From Atopobium sp. oral taxon 416 (GTDB lineage: Bacteria; Actinomycetota; Coriobacteriia; Coriobacteriales; Atopobiaceae), in assembly GCF_018128285.1 (NCBI RefSeq), contig NZ_CP072380.1:124001-188000 (forward strand): a stretch of DNA of 64,000 nt. Reading direction: 5' to 3'. Position 1 is the first letter of the stretch; each line of letters begins with the position of its first letter. This document shows, piece by piece, positions 21,708 to 30,795 of the stretch. The notes beneath the pieces were generated by a model that saw only the letters and a list, made by a program, of their open reading frames with translations, made no database searches and had not been told where the DNA came from. Position numbers and translations under genes: made by a program.

Positions 21708-22720
21708 TCAAGTCGTTTTGAGCATGCGACTCTGGGCAATGATGTCATAGTACAGCTCGCGCACTATGTATCGCTTGACGCATCGTATCGCCTCGAGCTT
21801 GGAATGCCCCTTAGACATCTTGCGGGCCACCTCAGCGCGAGTCCTGTCGTCCGTCCTCAGCCTTCCTGGTGCAGCGATGTGTATCGCGCTGTTCGCTGCC
21901 CTGCCAGCGCCCCTGTTGAGCCTGTGGAGTGTCGTGAGCCCCAACGACGCAGGACGCGCTGCCACCCCGCACAGCAATCGCGAACGACGACTCGTTGCTT
22001 GAGCCTCTCCGGATTGTCCCCCACTCTGATCATCAGCTGGACAGCGCCCTGCGAGCTGGCGCACTTCTCCTCGAGCAGGAGCGGCGCCACCTCCTCGAGG
22101 ATGGCCCCGATGGCTGCATCGAGCTCGCCCACCTCGTCGAGATCCTGGTAGCGACTGGCGAGTGACTTGAGGGCGATGCGACCGGTGAGCGCGGGGCCAC
22201 GCTAGCCGGACGCGCCCGGCCTTGATGCAGCGTGACCTGGGGACGAGGCGGGCGGTTGTCATCGCGCACTACTGGTCTCGCACAGCGTTGGGGGGCCGAG
22301 ACGATCAGGGAGCGGATCTGCTCGATTGCGGCCTTGTGCGCCTTCAGTGCGGATGCCCTCGCCCTGGTCAGGACCCGCAGGCTCTCGACCATGTCGTCCC
22401 TACCCTTCAGCGTCGCGCACCACACCTCGCTCCTGGCGGCCTTATGCGCCATCGCGGCGTCGTCCTTGCCCCTGCTGCGCCTGACGAAGCGGTCGGGGGT
22501 GCTCACCTCGACGACCTGCACGTGCTCGCGCGAGAGGTGCTTAAAGCAGCTCCGGCACCGTAGGTCCCTGTGCACTCCACGCCGAAGCGGGCCACCTCGC
22601 CGCCTCGAGCGGGTCCACGCGAGCATCTCGGCGCACCCCCGCCTGCTCCTCGGGAAGAAGGTACGCTCGACCTCCGTCCCGCCGGTGTCGACGCCAATGT
22701 AGATGACCCTTTCCACCTGT
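21708..22720 (-). pseudogene. IS110-family transposase, multiply frameshifted
   Basis: Read on the minus strand over several frames. An N-terminal DEDD-type start (VIYIGVDTGGTEVER) is followed by a middle section with FVRRSRGKDDAAMAHKAAR and LTRARASALKAHKAAIEQIR. The Tnp_20-like C-terminal domain follows (LCGVAARPASLG, LHRLNRGAGRAANSAIHIAA, VKRYIVRELYYDI). At least three frame changes make it inactive. IS110 elements move by a DEDD/Tnp_20 recombinase guided by an element-encoded RNA. Confidence 0.75.
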
Positions 22721-22789
22721 CCTTGTTGCATGGGCGACTGCGATCCCACCTTGGCGGCGGGCCTCTGGCTCGCCCGCCTTTTACACCAC

Positions 22790-22981
22790 TTTACGGACAC
22801 GACCAACTTCTGAAGACGGAGATGTTCAGGAAGCGCAAGTGGGATAGCGTGACCCTTAAGGAGCTGGAAAACGCATCGACCGCTACATCGTCTGGTACAA
22901 CACGACAAGGCGCAAGCGCTCGCTTAAAGGAGTGAGCCCGATGGAGTTCAGGCAGAGCCTCGGCCTCGCACTGGCAGCTTA
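22790..22981 (+). pseudogene. IS3-family transposase C-terminal fragment
   Basis: After a frameshift near 22875 the plus strand reads RIDRYIVWYNTTRRKRSL, then KGVSPMEFRQSLGLALAA and stop. This is the typical end of an IS3 (IS150 group) integrase. Nothing upstream of it survives. Confidence 0.7.
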
Positions 22982-22986
22982 GGTTT

Positions 22987-23607
22987 GTAGGTGGAATGGT
23001 ACGGAAAGCAGTTACCACCCTCATCTGGCGCATTCCTCTGTCCTGATTGGCAGCTTCTAGATTGCCATTAACACGCTGCGGTGCTTGAGGGAGCACTGTC
23101 TCGAATGAGCCTGCCCCATCGTGGCCGGCCAGGCTCTTTGCGAAGTGTTTGCCGACGGCGCGCAACAACTTAAGCCTTAACGCTATCGCCTCACATGCGC
23201 GCTGGCACATGAACCAGGCGCTGTACACTCACCCGCCGCATCTCTTTGCACACCTGTGCAGTGTGAGCCTGCCAGCCAGGCACTGGGTAAGCTCCATCCA
23301 CTGGGATGCTGCTGGCTTCGACTGCGCGAGCAGCTTGCCTGTCCCTGCTGTGAGTGAGCACCCGTGCCTGGTGAGCTGCAGGCATGTGGCGGACTTGTCG
23401 GCCTGCAATGTTAGCTTCTCGGCTATCATGCGCTTGAGATCGGCGGTAAGCGCGACCTTCTCCTTGCGGGTCAGCTACTTTGCTAGTTGTCGTATCGTGT
23501 CGAGCATGCGGGGCCTTCTTCAGGTCGGTTTCTTAGTCGAACCCGATTGTAGGGTGACCCCGTGACATCTTTTCGCTTCCCTATATCTACAGTGGTCTAA
23601 CAGAGTC
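22987..23607 (-). mobile_element. IS1249/IS256-like element, truncated, one terminal repeat kept
   Basis: The end at 23589-23607 (ACAGTGGTCTAACAGAGTC) is the terminal inverted repeat seen at both ends of the small element at 30796-31164. The adjoining 130 bp is also nearly identical to that element's left part. On the minus strand the frame begins with the same N-terminus (LTRKEKVALTADLKRMIAEKL), then decays. A distal fragment reads LPQAPQRVNGNLEAA, like the C-terminal TNN/E region of IS1249 transposases. The other end is missing. Confidence 0.6.
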
Positions 23608-23648
23608 TAACTTAATGACATTGATCCCCGTAGATTCCTTCCTTTTTT
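23608..23648. repeat. Right copy of the ~40-bp inverted repeat bounding the IS/bgl island
   Basis: Reverse complement of 15372-15412 with a few changes in the centre. It begins exactly where the IS terminal repeat ends, and its first eight bases, TAACTTAA, would be the 8-bp target duplication of that element. Confidence 0.7.
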
Positions 23649-23699
23649 ATTGCGCGTTAACGAGCGAACAGTTGTAGGTGATAGCGAGGGCCTGTGAAC

Positions 23700-25235
23700 T
23701 TAGGAGTGGCGTTTCACAGCGTCGTTGAAGAGGTCTGCATCGAGCGGGGCAGGTACCAGTTTGCCTTTGATGTGCTCAGCGCCTTCAGTCCCCCGTGCCA
23801 AGAGGCATACGAGGGTGGGCTGGTCGCACGAGTAGGCGAGATCGACGGCCCGCTGCACCGCATGTGCGCGGTCAGGGATGATCTCATAGTCAGCTCCTGC
23901 CGGGGTCGCCTCTGCCATTGTCCTACAGATGTCTTCCACCTTTTCATAACCCGGGTCATCGAGCGTGTAGATCAGTTTGTCCGCGTAGGGTGCTGCAGCC
24001 TTGGGCAGCTCGTAGCGCCGTTCGACTGCTTTGTCGCCAGTGGCCCCAAAGACCGCGATCACCTTGTAGCCCGGGAATTCCTTCTTCACATTGGGGAAGA
24101 ACTTCTCAAAAGACATCTTGTTGTGCGCAAAGTCGACGATTCCCATCACCTGGCGGCCCGGGGTGGGGATAAGCTCCATCCTGCCGGGGACCTTCGTGTG
24201 GGCGAGGCCTTCAGCGACCTGCTCATAGGGGATATGCAGATACTCGCAGATCGCGATTGCGGCAAGCGCGTTATCGACGTTGAAGAGGCCGGGCATCACC
24301 AGTTTGATCGGGTCCTTCCAGCTGGGGGTGGTACACACGAACTGGATGCTTCCGAATGAGGATTGAATGTCGCGCGCTGAAACAGTCGCCGTTGAGTCCG
24401 TGGTGCTGAAGGTCAGTACTTGCGTACACTCGTGGGAGCGCGCCAGGATACGGTCCGCATGGTCCGAGTTGAGGTTGACGACCGCCGCCTGTGCATGGTC
24501 AAAGATCTTGAGTTTGCTCTGGAAGTAATCCTCCCAAGTGGGGTGCTCTAAAGGGGAGATGTGGTCATACCCAATATTGAGGAACGCGCCGACATCGAGA
24601 CTTAAGTTATCCACACGGTTGTATTTGAGCGCCTGGCTTGAGATCTCCATTACCGCATAGGGAAGGCCGCTGTCACGCATATTTGCGATGTGGCGCCAGA
24701 GGTCCGGAGACTCCGGGGTGGTGTTGACCGCTTCCTCCTGCACGATCCCGTCGAAGTATTCGACCGAGCCGATTAAACCGCAGGTGGGATGCTGAGATCC
24801 CGCTTCAAGCACCGAGCGCACCATGTAGCCTGTGGTCGATTTGCCTTTGGTGCCGGTGATACCGATGGTGGTGAGCTCCCGGTCAGGGTGTCCGAAGGCC
24901 GCAGCGCTGACGTCTGCCATTGCGGGACGCAGCTGGTTGGTGACGAGCGCGGGAAGCGTCGGCTCTATCGCCTTGAGCTCGTCTGCGCGTTCCTCATCGC
25001 ACAGATACGCTACAGTACCTGCCTGTTTGGCGGCGCTCAGATAGTTGCTCTTGAACTGTGCACCCTTACAGATAAAGAGGTGGTGGGGCTTAACGACGCG
25101 GGAGTCACAGTCGGCTCCGGTGATGGTCAGCGCCGCCTCTTCTGCAGTAAGGGGCTCACTGACCGGAGAAAGGGAGCCCTTCTCCTGCAGCAGACGGGAA
25201 AGGTCTGCCAGTGTAGGTGTCTTTGCAGTGTTCAT
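23700..25235 (-). CDS. murE: UDP-N-acetylmuramyl-tripeptide synthetase (MurE ligase)
   Basis: A 511-residue Mur ligase that adds the third amino acid to UDP-MurNAc-L-Ala-D-Glu in peptidoglycan synthesis. The N-terminal UDP-binding domain is followed by the ATP loop GITGTKGKSTTGY (about 125-137) and the central and C-terminal Mur ligase domains. The amino-acid selectivity loop reads DDPGYEKVED, not the DNPR of diaminopimelate enzymes, so an L-lysine or other diamino acid is more likely. That is inference. No ribosome site is visible before the ATG; a TATACT-like -10 box ends about 9 nt upstream, suggesting a leaderless message. Confidence 0.93.
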   Translation of the reverse strand: MNTAKTPTLADLSRLLQEKGSLSPVSEPLTAEEAALTITGADCDSRVVKPHHLFICKGAQFKSNYLSAAKQAGTVAYLCDEERADELKAIEPTLPALVTNQLRPAMADVSAAAFGHPDRELTTIGITGTKGKSTTGYMVRSVLEAGSQHPTCGLIGSVEYFDGIVQEEAVNTTPESPDLWRHIANMRDSGLPYAVMEISSQALKYNRVDNLSLDVGAFLNIGYDHISPLEHPTWEDYFQSKLKIFDHAQAAVVNLNSDHADRILARSHECTQVLTFSTTDSTATVSARDIQSSFGSIQFVCTTPSWKDPIKLVMPGLFNVDNALAAIAICEYLHIPYEQVAEGLAHTKVPGRMELIPTPGRQVMGIVDFAHNKMSFEKFFPNVKKEFPGYKVIAVFGATGDKAVERRYELPKAAAPYADKLIYTLDDPGYEKVEDICRTMAEATPAGADYEIIPDRAHAVQRAVDLAYSCDQPTLVCLLARGTEGAEHIKGKLVPAPLDADLFNDAVKRHS

Positions 25236-25306
25236 AGTAATGAGTATATATACTTATGCGCGTGGATGACCTGAAACTTAGACTGTGATACACTGATTCC
25301 TCGTAC

Positions 25307-25382
25307 GGGCGTTTGGCGCAGTGGTTAGCGCAGGTGCTTTACACGCACAAGGTCGGGGGTTCAAATCCCTCATCGCCCACCA
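25307..25382 (+). tRNA. tRNA-Val (anticodon UAC)
   Basis: A 76-nt cloverleaf with encoded CCA, starting GGGCGTTTGGCGCAGTGG. The anticodon loop TTTACAC gives TAC. The T-loop is GTTCAAATC. Two imperfect pairs are visible (T6-T67 in the acceptor stem, G27-A43 in the anticodon stem), but the overall fold is clear. Confidence 0.9.
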
Positions 25383-25451
25383 TATGATCTGATGAGAGGT
25401 TGGAAGCCACGTACGGCTTTCAACCTCTTTTGCTATGAGGGGGACCAATAC

Positions 25452-26181
25452 ATGGATAGTGGACGCTCCTACAACCGTGCCGCAGACGAGACACGTACGG
25501 TGACCATCACCCCAAAGGTGCTAGACAATCCTGCAGGAGCCTGTTTCACTGCGACCGGAAAGACCAAGGTTCTGTATACTGCAAACTTTGAGGCAGGCGT
25601 ACCTCGCTGGCGGGAAGGGTAGGGCTTAGGCTGGGCCACCGCTGAGGTCGCGATGCTGCCGGCGGCCACCAATACCCGGACCTGGCGCGAGCACCTCAAA
25701 CGGAAAGGGCGCTCCATGGAGATCGAGCGGTTGATTGGCAGAAGTCTGCGCAGCGCTGTGGATATAAAATCCTTCAGGAAGAACACGATTACGCTGGACT
25801 GTGACGTCCTGCAGGTGGATGGAGGTACGCGGACCGCTTCGATAACTGGAGCCTGAGTGATACTGAACCTGGCACTTCAGAAGGAAGTCGCCGCCGGAGC
25901 GGTGAAGCCTGGGGCTTTTGGTACAGGTTGCGGCAATCTCGTTGGGAAAGGTGGGTGGGAAGCTGCTGTGCGATCTGGACTATTCGCAGGACAGTCAAGT
26001 CGATGTCGACCTCAACGTGGTAGAGCAACCCAACGGCGGCATCGTGGAGATCCAAGACACCGGGGAGCGCTCACTGCTTACGCGTTCGGAGCTCACTTCC
26101 CTCCTCGATATGGCCGAACCTGCTCTCATAAAACTCCCTGAGAAACAGCGCGAGGTAGTCGCTGCCGCAGGCGTACAGTAG
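25452..26181 (+). pseudogene. rph: Ribonuclease PH, inactivated
   Basis: RNase PH trims tRNA 3' ends by phosphorolysis. The frame starts GRSYNRAADETRTVTITPKV and keeps the family path TKVLYTANFEAGVPRW. It is cut by TAG at 25620 in the GxGxGW segment, resumes in the same frame ([53 protein letters not shown]), and is cut again by TGA at 25854 where Trp or another residue is expected. A frameshift near 25915 then leads into the intact end (QVAAISLGKVGGKLLCDLDY ... VEIQDTGERSLLTRSEL). Two stops and one shift mean the gene is dead. rph directly upstream of rdgB is the usual gene order. TAG and TGA are ordinary stops in the neighbouring genes, so recoding is unlikely. Confidence 0.88.
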
Positions 26182-26207
26182 GGGTGAGAGACATCAGGAG
26201 GAACAAA

Positions 26208-26837
26208 ATGAAGAGCGGATATACCCCAAACAACACGATTGTCGTGGCAACCGGAAACCTCCATAAGGTCACTGAGATTGAGGCGATTCTGGGCCCGATC
26301 CTGGCCGACAAACACTTTGTCGCGCTGGGGGAGCTGGGTGACTTCCCGGACCCTGAAGAGAATGGGACGAGCTTCGACGAGAATGCCTTGATCAAGGCAC
26401 ACGCCGCCCTCGATGAGACTGAATTTACCCAGGCGATTGCGGATGATTCGGGTCTGTGCGTCGACGCCTTAGATGGTGCGCCAGGAATCTTCTCTGCCCG
26501 CTGGGCCGGAGAGCACGGTGACGACAAAGCGAACAACGAGAAGCTCAAGCGTGCGATGCAGGAGGTACCTGACGGTAAGCGCCAGGCTCACTTTCACTCC
26601 TCAGTGGTCTTGGTGACCCGCGGTGAGGATGGGGAGGAGGATCTCTTCGGCGAGGGCGACTGTGTTGGCACGATCGGATACGAGTGCCGCGGTATGCACG
26701 GCTTTGGCTACGATCCACTCTTTCTACCGACGGATGCGCCGGGGAAAACTATGGCGGAACTGACACCGGAGGAGAAGAACACAGTCTCCCACCGATTCCA
26801 CGCCCTGGTGGATTTGGCCCAGAAGCTCAAGGAATAG
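26208..26837 (+). CDS. rdgB: Non-canonical purine NTP pyrophosphatase (RdgB/HAM1)
   Basis: A 209-residue house-cleaning enzyme that hydrolyses dITP, ITP and XTP so they are not built into DNA or RNA. Family motifs: TGNLHKVTEIEAIL at the N-terminus, EENGTSFDENALIKA, the active-site block ADDSGLCVDALDGAPGIFSARW, and GFGYDPLFLP followed by SHRFHAL near the end. The ATG at 26208 has AGGAGG about 6 bp upstream. A GTG at 26184 in the same frame is less likely. It is intact although its usual partner rph, just upstream, is broken. Confidence 0.94.
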   Translation: MKSGYTPNNTIVVATGNLHKVTEIEAILGPILADKHFVALGELGDFPDPEENGTSFDENALIKAHAALDETEFTQAIADDSGLCVDALDGAPGIFSARWAGEHGDDKANNEKLKRAMQEVPDGKRQAHFHSSVVLVTRGEDGEEDLFGEGDCVGTIGYECRGMHGFGYDPLFLPTDAPGKTMAELTPEEKNTVSHRFHALVDLAQKLKE

Positions 26838-26908
26838 GCTAAAGAGACGGGTTTGCCTCTCGAACTCGACGAAATTGGTATTAAAAAGTGGAAACTTGGT
26901 TTATCGTG

Positions 26909-26935
26909 TTGCTTCGGATGTGAGCTCTCTATAAT
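26909..26935 (+). promoter_or_regulatory. Candidate promoter of nagB
   Basis: A consensus -10 box TATAAT (26930-26935) lies 47 bp before the nagB ATG. TTGCTT at 26909 could be the -35 box at a short 15-bp spacing. The region is AT-rich compared with its surroundings. Confidence 0.5.
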
Positions 26936-26982
26936 CAAAATTGATATGAGAGACGCCCACTAATTTCGTGAGAGGGGCAATC

Positions 26983-27717
26983 ATGCGCGTCATTCGTTGC
27001 AAGGATTATCACGATATGAGCCGCAAGGCCGCCAACATTATCTCCGCTCAGGTCATCCTGAAGCCGGACGCAATCCTCGGCCTGGCAACCGGTTCTTCCC
27101 CAATTGGAACCTATCAGCAGTTGATCGATTGGTACAAGAAGGGGGACATTGATTTCTCCCAGGTCCACACCTATAACCTGGATGAGTACCGTGGCCTTAC
27201 GTATGAGGATCCCCAGTCCTATCACTACTTTATGCGTAAGAACTTCTTTGACTCCGTGAACATTGATCTTGCCAATACCCATGTGCCTGACGGCGCGGAT
27301 TCCGACATCGAGCATGCCTGCACAAGCTATGACGCAATGGTCAAAGCGGCAGGGTACGTTGACCTGCAGCTTCTGGGCATCGGACGCAACGGTCACATCG
27401 GTTTCAATGAGCCGGATGAGGTCTTCAGCAAGGGCACGCACTGCGTCGATTTGACCCCGAGCACGATTGAGGCTAACTCCCGTCTCTTTGATTCCCCTGA
27501 TCAGGTGCCAAGACAGGCTTATACGATGGGCATCCAGACGATTATGCATGCCCGTCGCATCATCCTGGTTGCCTCCGGCACTGAGAAGGCTCAGGCGGTC
27601 AAGGATATGATTTACGGTCCGGTGACGCCGAAGGTACCGGCCTCAATCCTGCAGCTTCACACTAACTGCACCGTCGTCGCAGATGCTGCGGCACTGTCCC
27701 TGTGCCCCAATAGCTAA
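26983..27717 (+). CDS. nagB: Glucosamine-6-phosphate deaminase
   Basis: A 244-residue sugar isomerase/deaminase that turns glucosamine-6-phosphate into fructose-6-phosphate and ammonia, feeding amino sugars into glycolysis. Visible family features: GLATGSSPIGTYQQLI (phosphate loop), HTYNLDEYRGL with the catalytic Asp, and GIGRNGHIGFNEPDE with the catalytic His. The protein is short, like Bacillus NagB, and lacks the allosteric C-terminal part of the E. coli enzyme. GAGAGGGG lies before the ATG at 26983; the GTG at 26968 is not favoured. No nagA is adjacent. Confidence 0.94.
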   Translation: MRVIRCKDYHDMSRKAANIISAQVILKPDAILGLATGSSPIGTYQQLIDWYKKGDIDFSQVHTYNLDEYRGLTYEDPQSYHYFMRKNFFDSVNIDLANTHVPDGADSDIEHACTSYDAMVKAAGYVDLQLLGIGRNGHIGFNEPDEVFSKGTHCVDLTPSTIEANSRLFDSPDQVPRQAYTMGIQTIMHARRIILVASGTEKAQAVKDMIYGPVTPKVPASILQLHTNCTVVADAAALSLCPNS

Positions 27718-27759
27718 GTTTCTTCTGCGTATAAGGATTTGATCTCACACAGTGGATTC

Positions 27760-27796
27760 AACTCCCAGGTTCCGAATGCAAGCCTGGGAGTTTTCT
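27760..27796 (+). terminator. Terminator after nagB
   Basis: 10-bp stem AACTCCCAGG / CCTGGGAGTT with a T-rich 3' side (TTTTCT). Confidence 0.85.
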
Positions 27797-27835
27797 ACTG
27801 CAGAAGCCAGGTAGCCTCTCTCTTGACGCAATGAG

Positions 27836-27873
27836 TTAAAAAAGCCAATCTCACATTGAATGTGGGATTGGCC
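27836..27873 (-). terminator. Terminator of the M24 peptidase gene
   Basis: Read on the minus strand, GCCAATC / GATTGGC with an inner CACATT / AATGTG pairing is followed by TTTTTTAA. It faces the nagB terminator from the opposite side. Confidence 0.85.
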
Positions 27874-27911
27874 CTGAGATCCGAGGACAGTCTGAAGACC
27901 TATCCGTAGGG

Positions 27912-28991
27912 TTAGTCAACAGAGACGATCGTGAGGTCCTTCGGATAGGAATTGAGTACCTCGCAACCATGGTCAGTGACGAGGACTAGGTCCTCGATTC
28001 TGACACCGAAACGGCCGGGGATGTAGATGCCCGGCTCAATCGAAAAGATCTGGCCCGGCTCAACCGGATCAGTGTGAGTGGAGGACACATCCCCTGGCTC
28101 ATGGTCGGAAAGGCCGATCTGGTGCCCTAAACGATGCGTAAAGTACTGCCCATACCCGGCATCGGAAATAATAGAGCGGGCACAATCGTCTAGTTCAGCG
28201 AAGGTGACGCCTGGCGCCACTAAACTCTCCGCAGCCTCATTTGCTCTGCGCACGGTCTCATAGGCCTTCTCTTGCTCATCCGTTGGTTCGGCGGTAAAGA
28301 AGGTGCGGGTCATATCGGAGCAGTACATATCCTTCTTGCAGCCGACATCGAAGAGTATCATATCACCAGGCTTGAGCTTGGTATTATCCGGCATATGATG
28401 GGGGTCAGCGCTATTGGCTCCAAAGCTCACAATCGGACTGAAGGAGTGGTTCTGTGCGCCGAGTGAGCGATAGGTCCCTAAGAGCCCCTCAGCGATCTCC
28501 TGCTCGGCCACGCCGACACGAATCTGGCCCTGCAGCCAGCCCATCGCTTTATCGTTGATGCGGGAGGCGTCACGCATCAAGTTCCGCTCTTCCTTATCCT
28601 TGTGGGATCGTGTGTCATCTACGGCGAAGGAAGCGAGGATGAACTGCTTTGCGACGTGGTTGTTGATCAACGGCAGCGTCCAGCGGGCTGGAAACATTTT
28701 ATCCAAACCCAAGGTCTCATCCCTGTGTATGTGCTTTACCACGGCGGGCAGCGGGTTGTCCGTATCATCGTGAACCTCGATGCGGTCGCAGTACTGCTCA
28801 GCTGAAGGGAACAGCTTGTTGACAAAGAGAGTGCAGTCATCGGGGCTGATATAGAGGGCCAAAAAGCGCTCATAAGGCTCAGCGTAGTAGCCCGTAAGGT
28901 AAAAGATCGACAGTGGGTCGGCGATGATGGCCTGCCGGCAACCCTTTGTTGCAAGGTTGTCGAGTACGCGTTGAACACGATTCTGATACAT
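27912..28991 (-). CDS. M24 family aminopeptidase (Xaa-Pro aminopeptidase-like)
   Basis: A 359-residue pita-bread-fold metallopeptidase, cytoplasmic, expected to remove N-terminal residues ahead of proline. The N-terminal creatinase-like domain (about 1-130) precedes the catalytic domain. All five metal ligands can be seen: two Asp in LFDVGCKKDMYCSDMTR, His in FTHRLGHQIGL, Glu in SIEPGIYIPG and Glu in VRIEDLVLV. It stands alone on the minus strand with its own terminator. The exact substrate (Xaa-Pro dipeptide or longer peptide) is not decided by sequence. Confidence 0.9.
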   Translation of the reverse strand: MYQNRVQRVLDNLATKGCRQAIIADPLSIFYLTGYYAEPYERFLALYISPDDCTLFVNKLFPSAEQYCDRIEVHDDTDNPLPAVVKHIHRDETLGLDKMFPARWTLPLINNHVAKQFILASFAVDDTRSHKDKEERNLMRDASRINDKAMGWLQGQIRVGVAEQEIAEGLLGTYRSLGAQNHSFSPIVSFGANSADPHHMPDNTKLKPGDMILFDVGCKKDMYCSDMTRTFFTAEPTDEQEKAYETVRRANEAAESLVAPGVTFAELDDCARSIISDAGYGQYFTHRLGHQIGLSDHEPGDVSSTHTDPVEPGQIFSIEPGIYIPGRFGVRIEDLVLVTDHGCEVLNSYPKDLTIVSVD

Positions 28992-29188
28992 AGTGTTCCT
29001 TCCTCTGCAGAGCCAGGTAGTTTCTCTGCCGCCGTAACTATATACCCGTTGCAGCGGGGTCCTACTTTGTGCATAAGAACCTTTAAAATCTCCTATAAAT
29101 ATGGAGAAATAGTGGGTAGGTGTAAACTAACAATTTGTGAAAAAATCAAACTTTTAGATAGAGCTCACTCGCACTCAAGGAGGTCGCT

Positions 29189-29479
29189 ATGGATATCGAC
29201 ATGCCGCCAATCAATCGTGTCGATCAGATTCGTGAAAAGCTAGCTACCTTAGAAGGCAAACGCATCAAGGTACGCGCAAATATGGGACGCTCACGCATCA
29301 ACGAGGGCACTGGTGTATTGGTACAGGTCCATCCCTCGCTGTTCGTCGTGGAGGTCGAAGAGCGCCGCGGCCGCAAGAGCCGTCAGTCCTACCAGTACGT
29401 TGACATTCTGACCGGCAGCGTAGAGGTCTTTGATGCAGATACCGGTGAGAAACTGTTCAACTACTCTGCCGAAGAATAA
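29189..29479 (+). CDS. veg: Veg family protein
   Basis: A 96-residue protein of the Veg (DUF1021) family, known in Bacillus subtilis as a small abundant protein affecting biofilm matrix expression. The core KLATLEGKRIKVRANMGRSR followed by a strand-rich stretch (GVLVQVHPSLFVVEVEER) and SYQYVDILTGSVEV matches the family. AAGGAGG lies 7 bp before the ATG. ispE follows after a terminator; veg and ispE are also neighbours in Bacillus. Confidence 0.88.
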   Translation: MDIDMPPINRVDQIREKLATLEGKRIKVRANMGRSRINEGTGVLVQVHPSLFVVEVEERRGRKSRQSYQYVDILTGSVEVFDADTGEKLFNYSAEE

Positions 29480-29493
29480 ACCGCTGTGAAGGG

Positions 29494-29533
29494 TACCCCG
29501 GAAGCTGTGTAGCGACTTCAGGGGTATTTTTCT
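29494..29533 (+). terminator. Terminator between veg and ispE
   Basis: TACCCCGGAAG / CTTCAGGGGTA stem with one mismatch, followed by TTTTTCTT. Confidence 0.85.
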
Positions 29534-29560
29534 TCTGCCTGCACTTCGAAGGGCCCTCTG

Positions 29561-30445
29561 ATGAGAAACCTGTTTGCCCCTGCAAAAATCAACCTCTATC
29601 TCGGCGTCCACACCGAGCGCGATGAGCGTGGCTATCACCGTGTCGATTCAGTAATGACAACACTGGATTTCGGTGATGAGATAACTATCGAGCCGTCAGA
29701 TTCGCTGACGCTTAAGTTCAGCCCGGCGATCCAGGCCGCCACTGAGAAAACGACAACCTATCGGACGGTTGAGGCGTTGGGGAAGGCCTTCCAGCGTCCG
29801 ACCAATTTCGAGATTCACGTGAAGCGCGGAATCCCCGAGCGCAGCGGTTTGGGCGGCTCTTCCACCGATGCTGGGGCAGTATTGAAGGCAATCTGTATGG
29901 GCTGGGGTATTGGCCCGCTTGACCCCCGTGTAGTTAAAGTTGCGCAGCGTGTAGGCGCGGATATCCCCTTCTTCCTAAGCCCACACACGAGCTATCTGGC
30001 AGGGACAGGGGATACCTTAGTAGAGCAGTTTGAGGCGCCGAAACTTTCGGTCGTAGTAGTGAGACCACCGATCCATGGATCCCATGCGCAGGAAGCCTAC
30101 CAGGAGTTTGATCGGCACCCTGAGAAAGCCGGGGATCTCGAAGTGATGCTCGAAGCGTTGCGCGCGCATGACACGGCACGGATTATGGAGAACATCTCAA
30201 ATAATCTGCAGACGGCGTGTGAGCGGCTGGAACCGGACCTTGCAGCGGTCGTGGTGTGGCTCAATCAACAGGAAGGTGCAGTCAGTGCCGCAGTCAGCGG
30301 ATCAGGTGCCTGTTGCTTTGCTCTTTGTGAGAAAGATGAAATGGCAAAAGAGATTGCTGATAAAGCGCACAAAGTTCAGCATTGGTGGTCAAAATCTGCT
30401 AAAGTAGTCGACGCAGACAGTTTTGGAATAGGATGTCTGTCATAA
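29561..30445 (+). CDS. ispE: 4-diphosphocytidyl-2-C-methyl-D-erythritol kinase
   Basis: A 294-residue GHMP kinase of the MEP isoprenoid pathway. The N-terminal APAKINLYLGV with the conserved Lys, the ATP loop GIPERSGLGGSSTDAGAVL (about 92-110), the acidic GADIPFFL segment, and the C-terminal glycine motif AAVSGSGACCFAL are all present. The stop codon ends one base before a tRNA-Pro gene, so the mRNA and tRNA probably share a transcript that RNase P separates. Confidence 0.94.
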   Translation: MRNLFAPAKINLYLGVHTERDERGYHRVDSVMTTLDFGDEITIEPSDSLTLKFSPAIQAATEKTTTYRTVEALGKAFQRPTNFEIHVKRGIPERSGLGGSSTDAGAVLKAICMGWGIGPLDPRVVKVAQRVGADIPFFLSPHTSYLAGTGDTLVEQFEAPKLSVVVVRPPIHGSHAQEAYQEFDRHPEKAGDLEVMLEALRAHDTARIMENISNNLQTACERLEPDLAAVVVWLNQQEGAVSAAVSGSGACCFALCEKDEMAKEIADKAHKVQHWWSKSAKVVDADSFGIGCLS

Positions 30446-30522
<77 letters not shown>

Positions 30523-30533
30523 GAAATGTTTGA

Positions 30534-30566
30534 AGCCAGAGGCGGTGAGCCTCTGGCTTTCGTTTT
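30534..30566 (+). terminator. Terminator after tRNA-Pro
   Basis: Stem AGCCAGAGG / CCTCTGGCT with the loop CGGTGAG, followed by TTCGTTTT. Confidence 0.88.
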
Positions 30567-30795
30567 ATACATAAGCACTACCCAAAATATGAGGGGAAAT
30601 ACGCGTATATCAGGTGCTCAAAGATCTAAGGCTCAATGCTGTATAGTCCGCTACGGCCTCGCAGATAGATACGTAATGCTCTCGTGGGTGAAATAAAACA
30701 TAGGGCGACCATTGACTGCTGTAAGGCTCACTGTCAACGCTTAAACCTCTATGTGCCTATACGCTCTGATGGAGCATGTAGACGGCCTTTTATTA

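Noticed and set aside
25452-26181. Recoding of TAG or TGA as an explanation for the broken rph
   Set aside because: Neighbouring intact genes end with TAG and TGA as ordinary stops, and a frameshift is also present.
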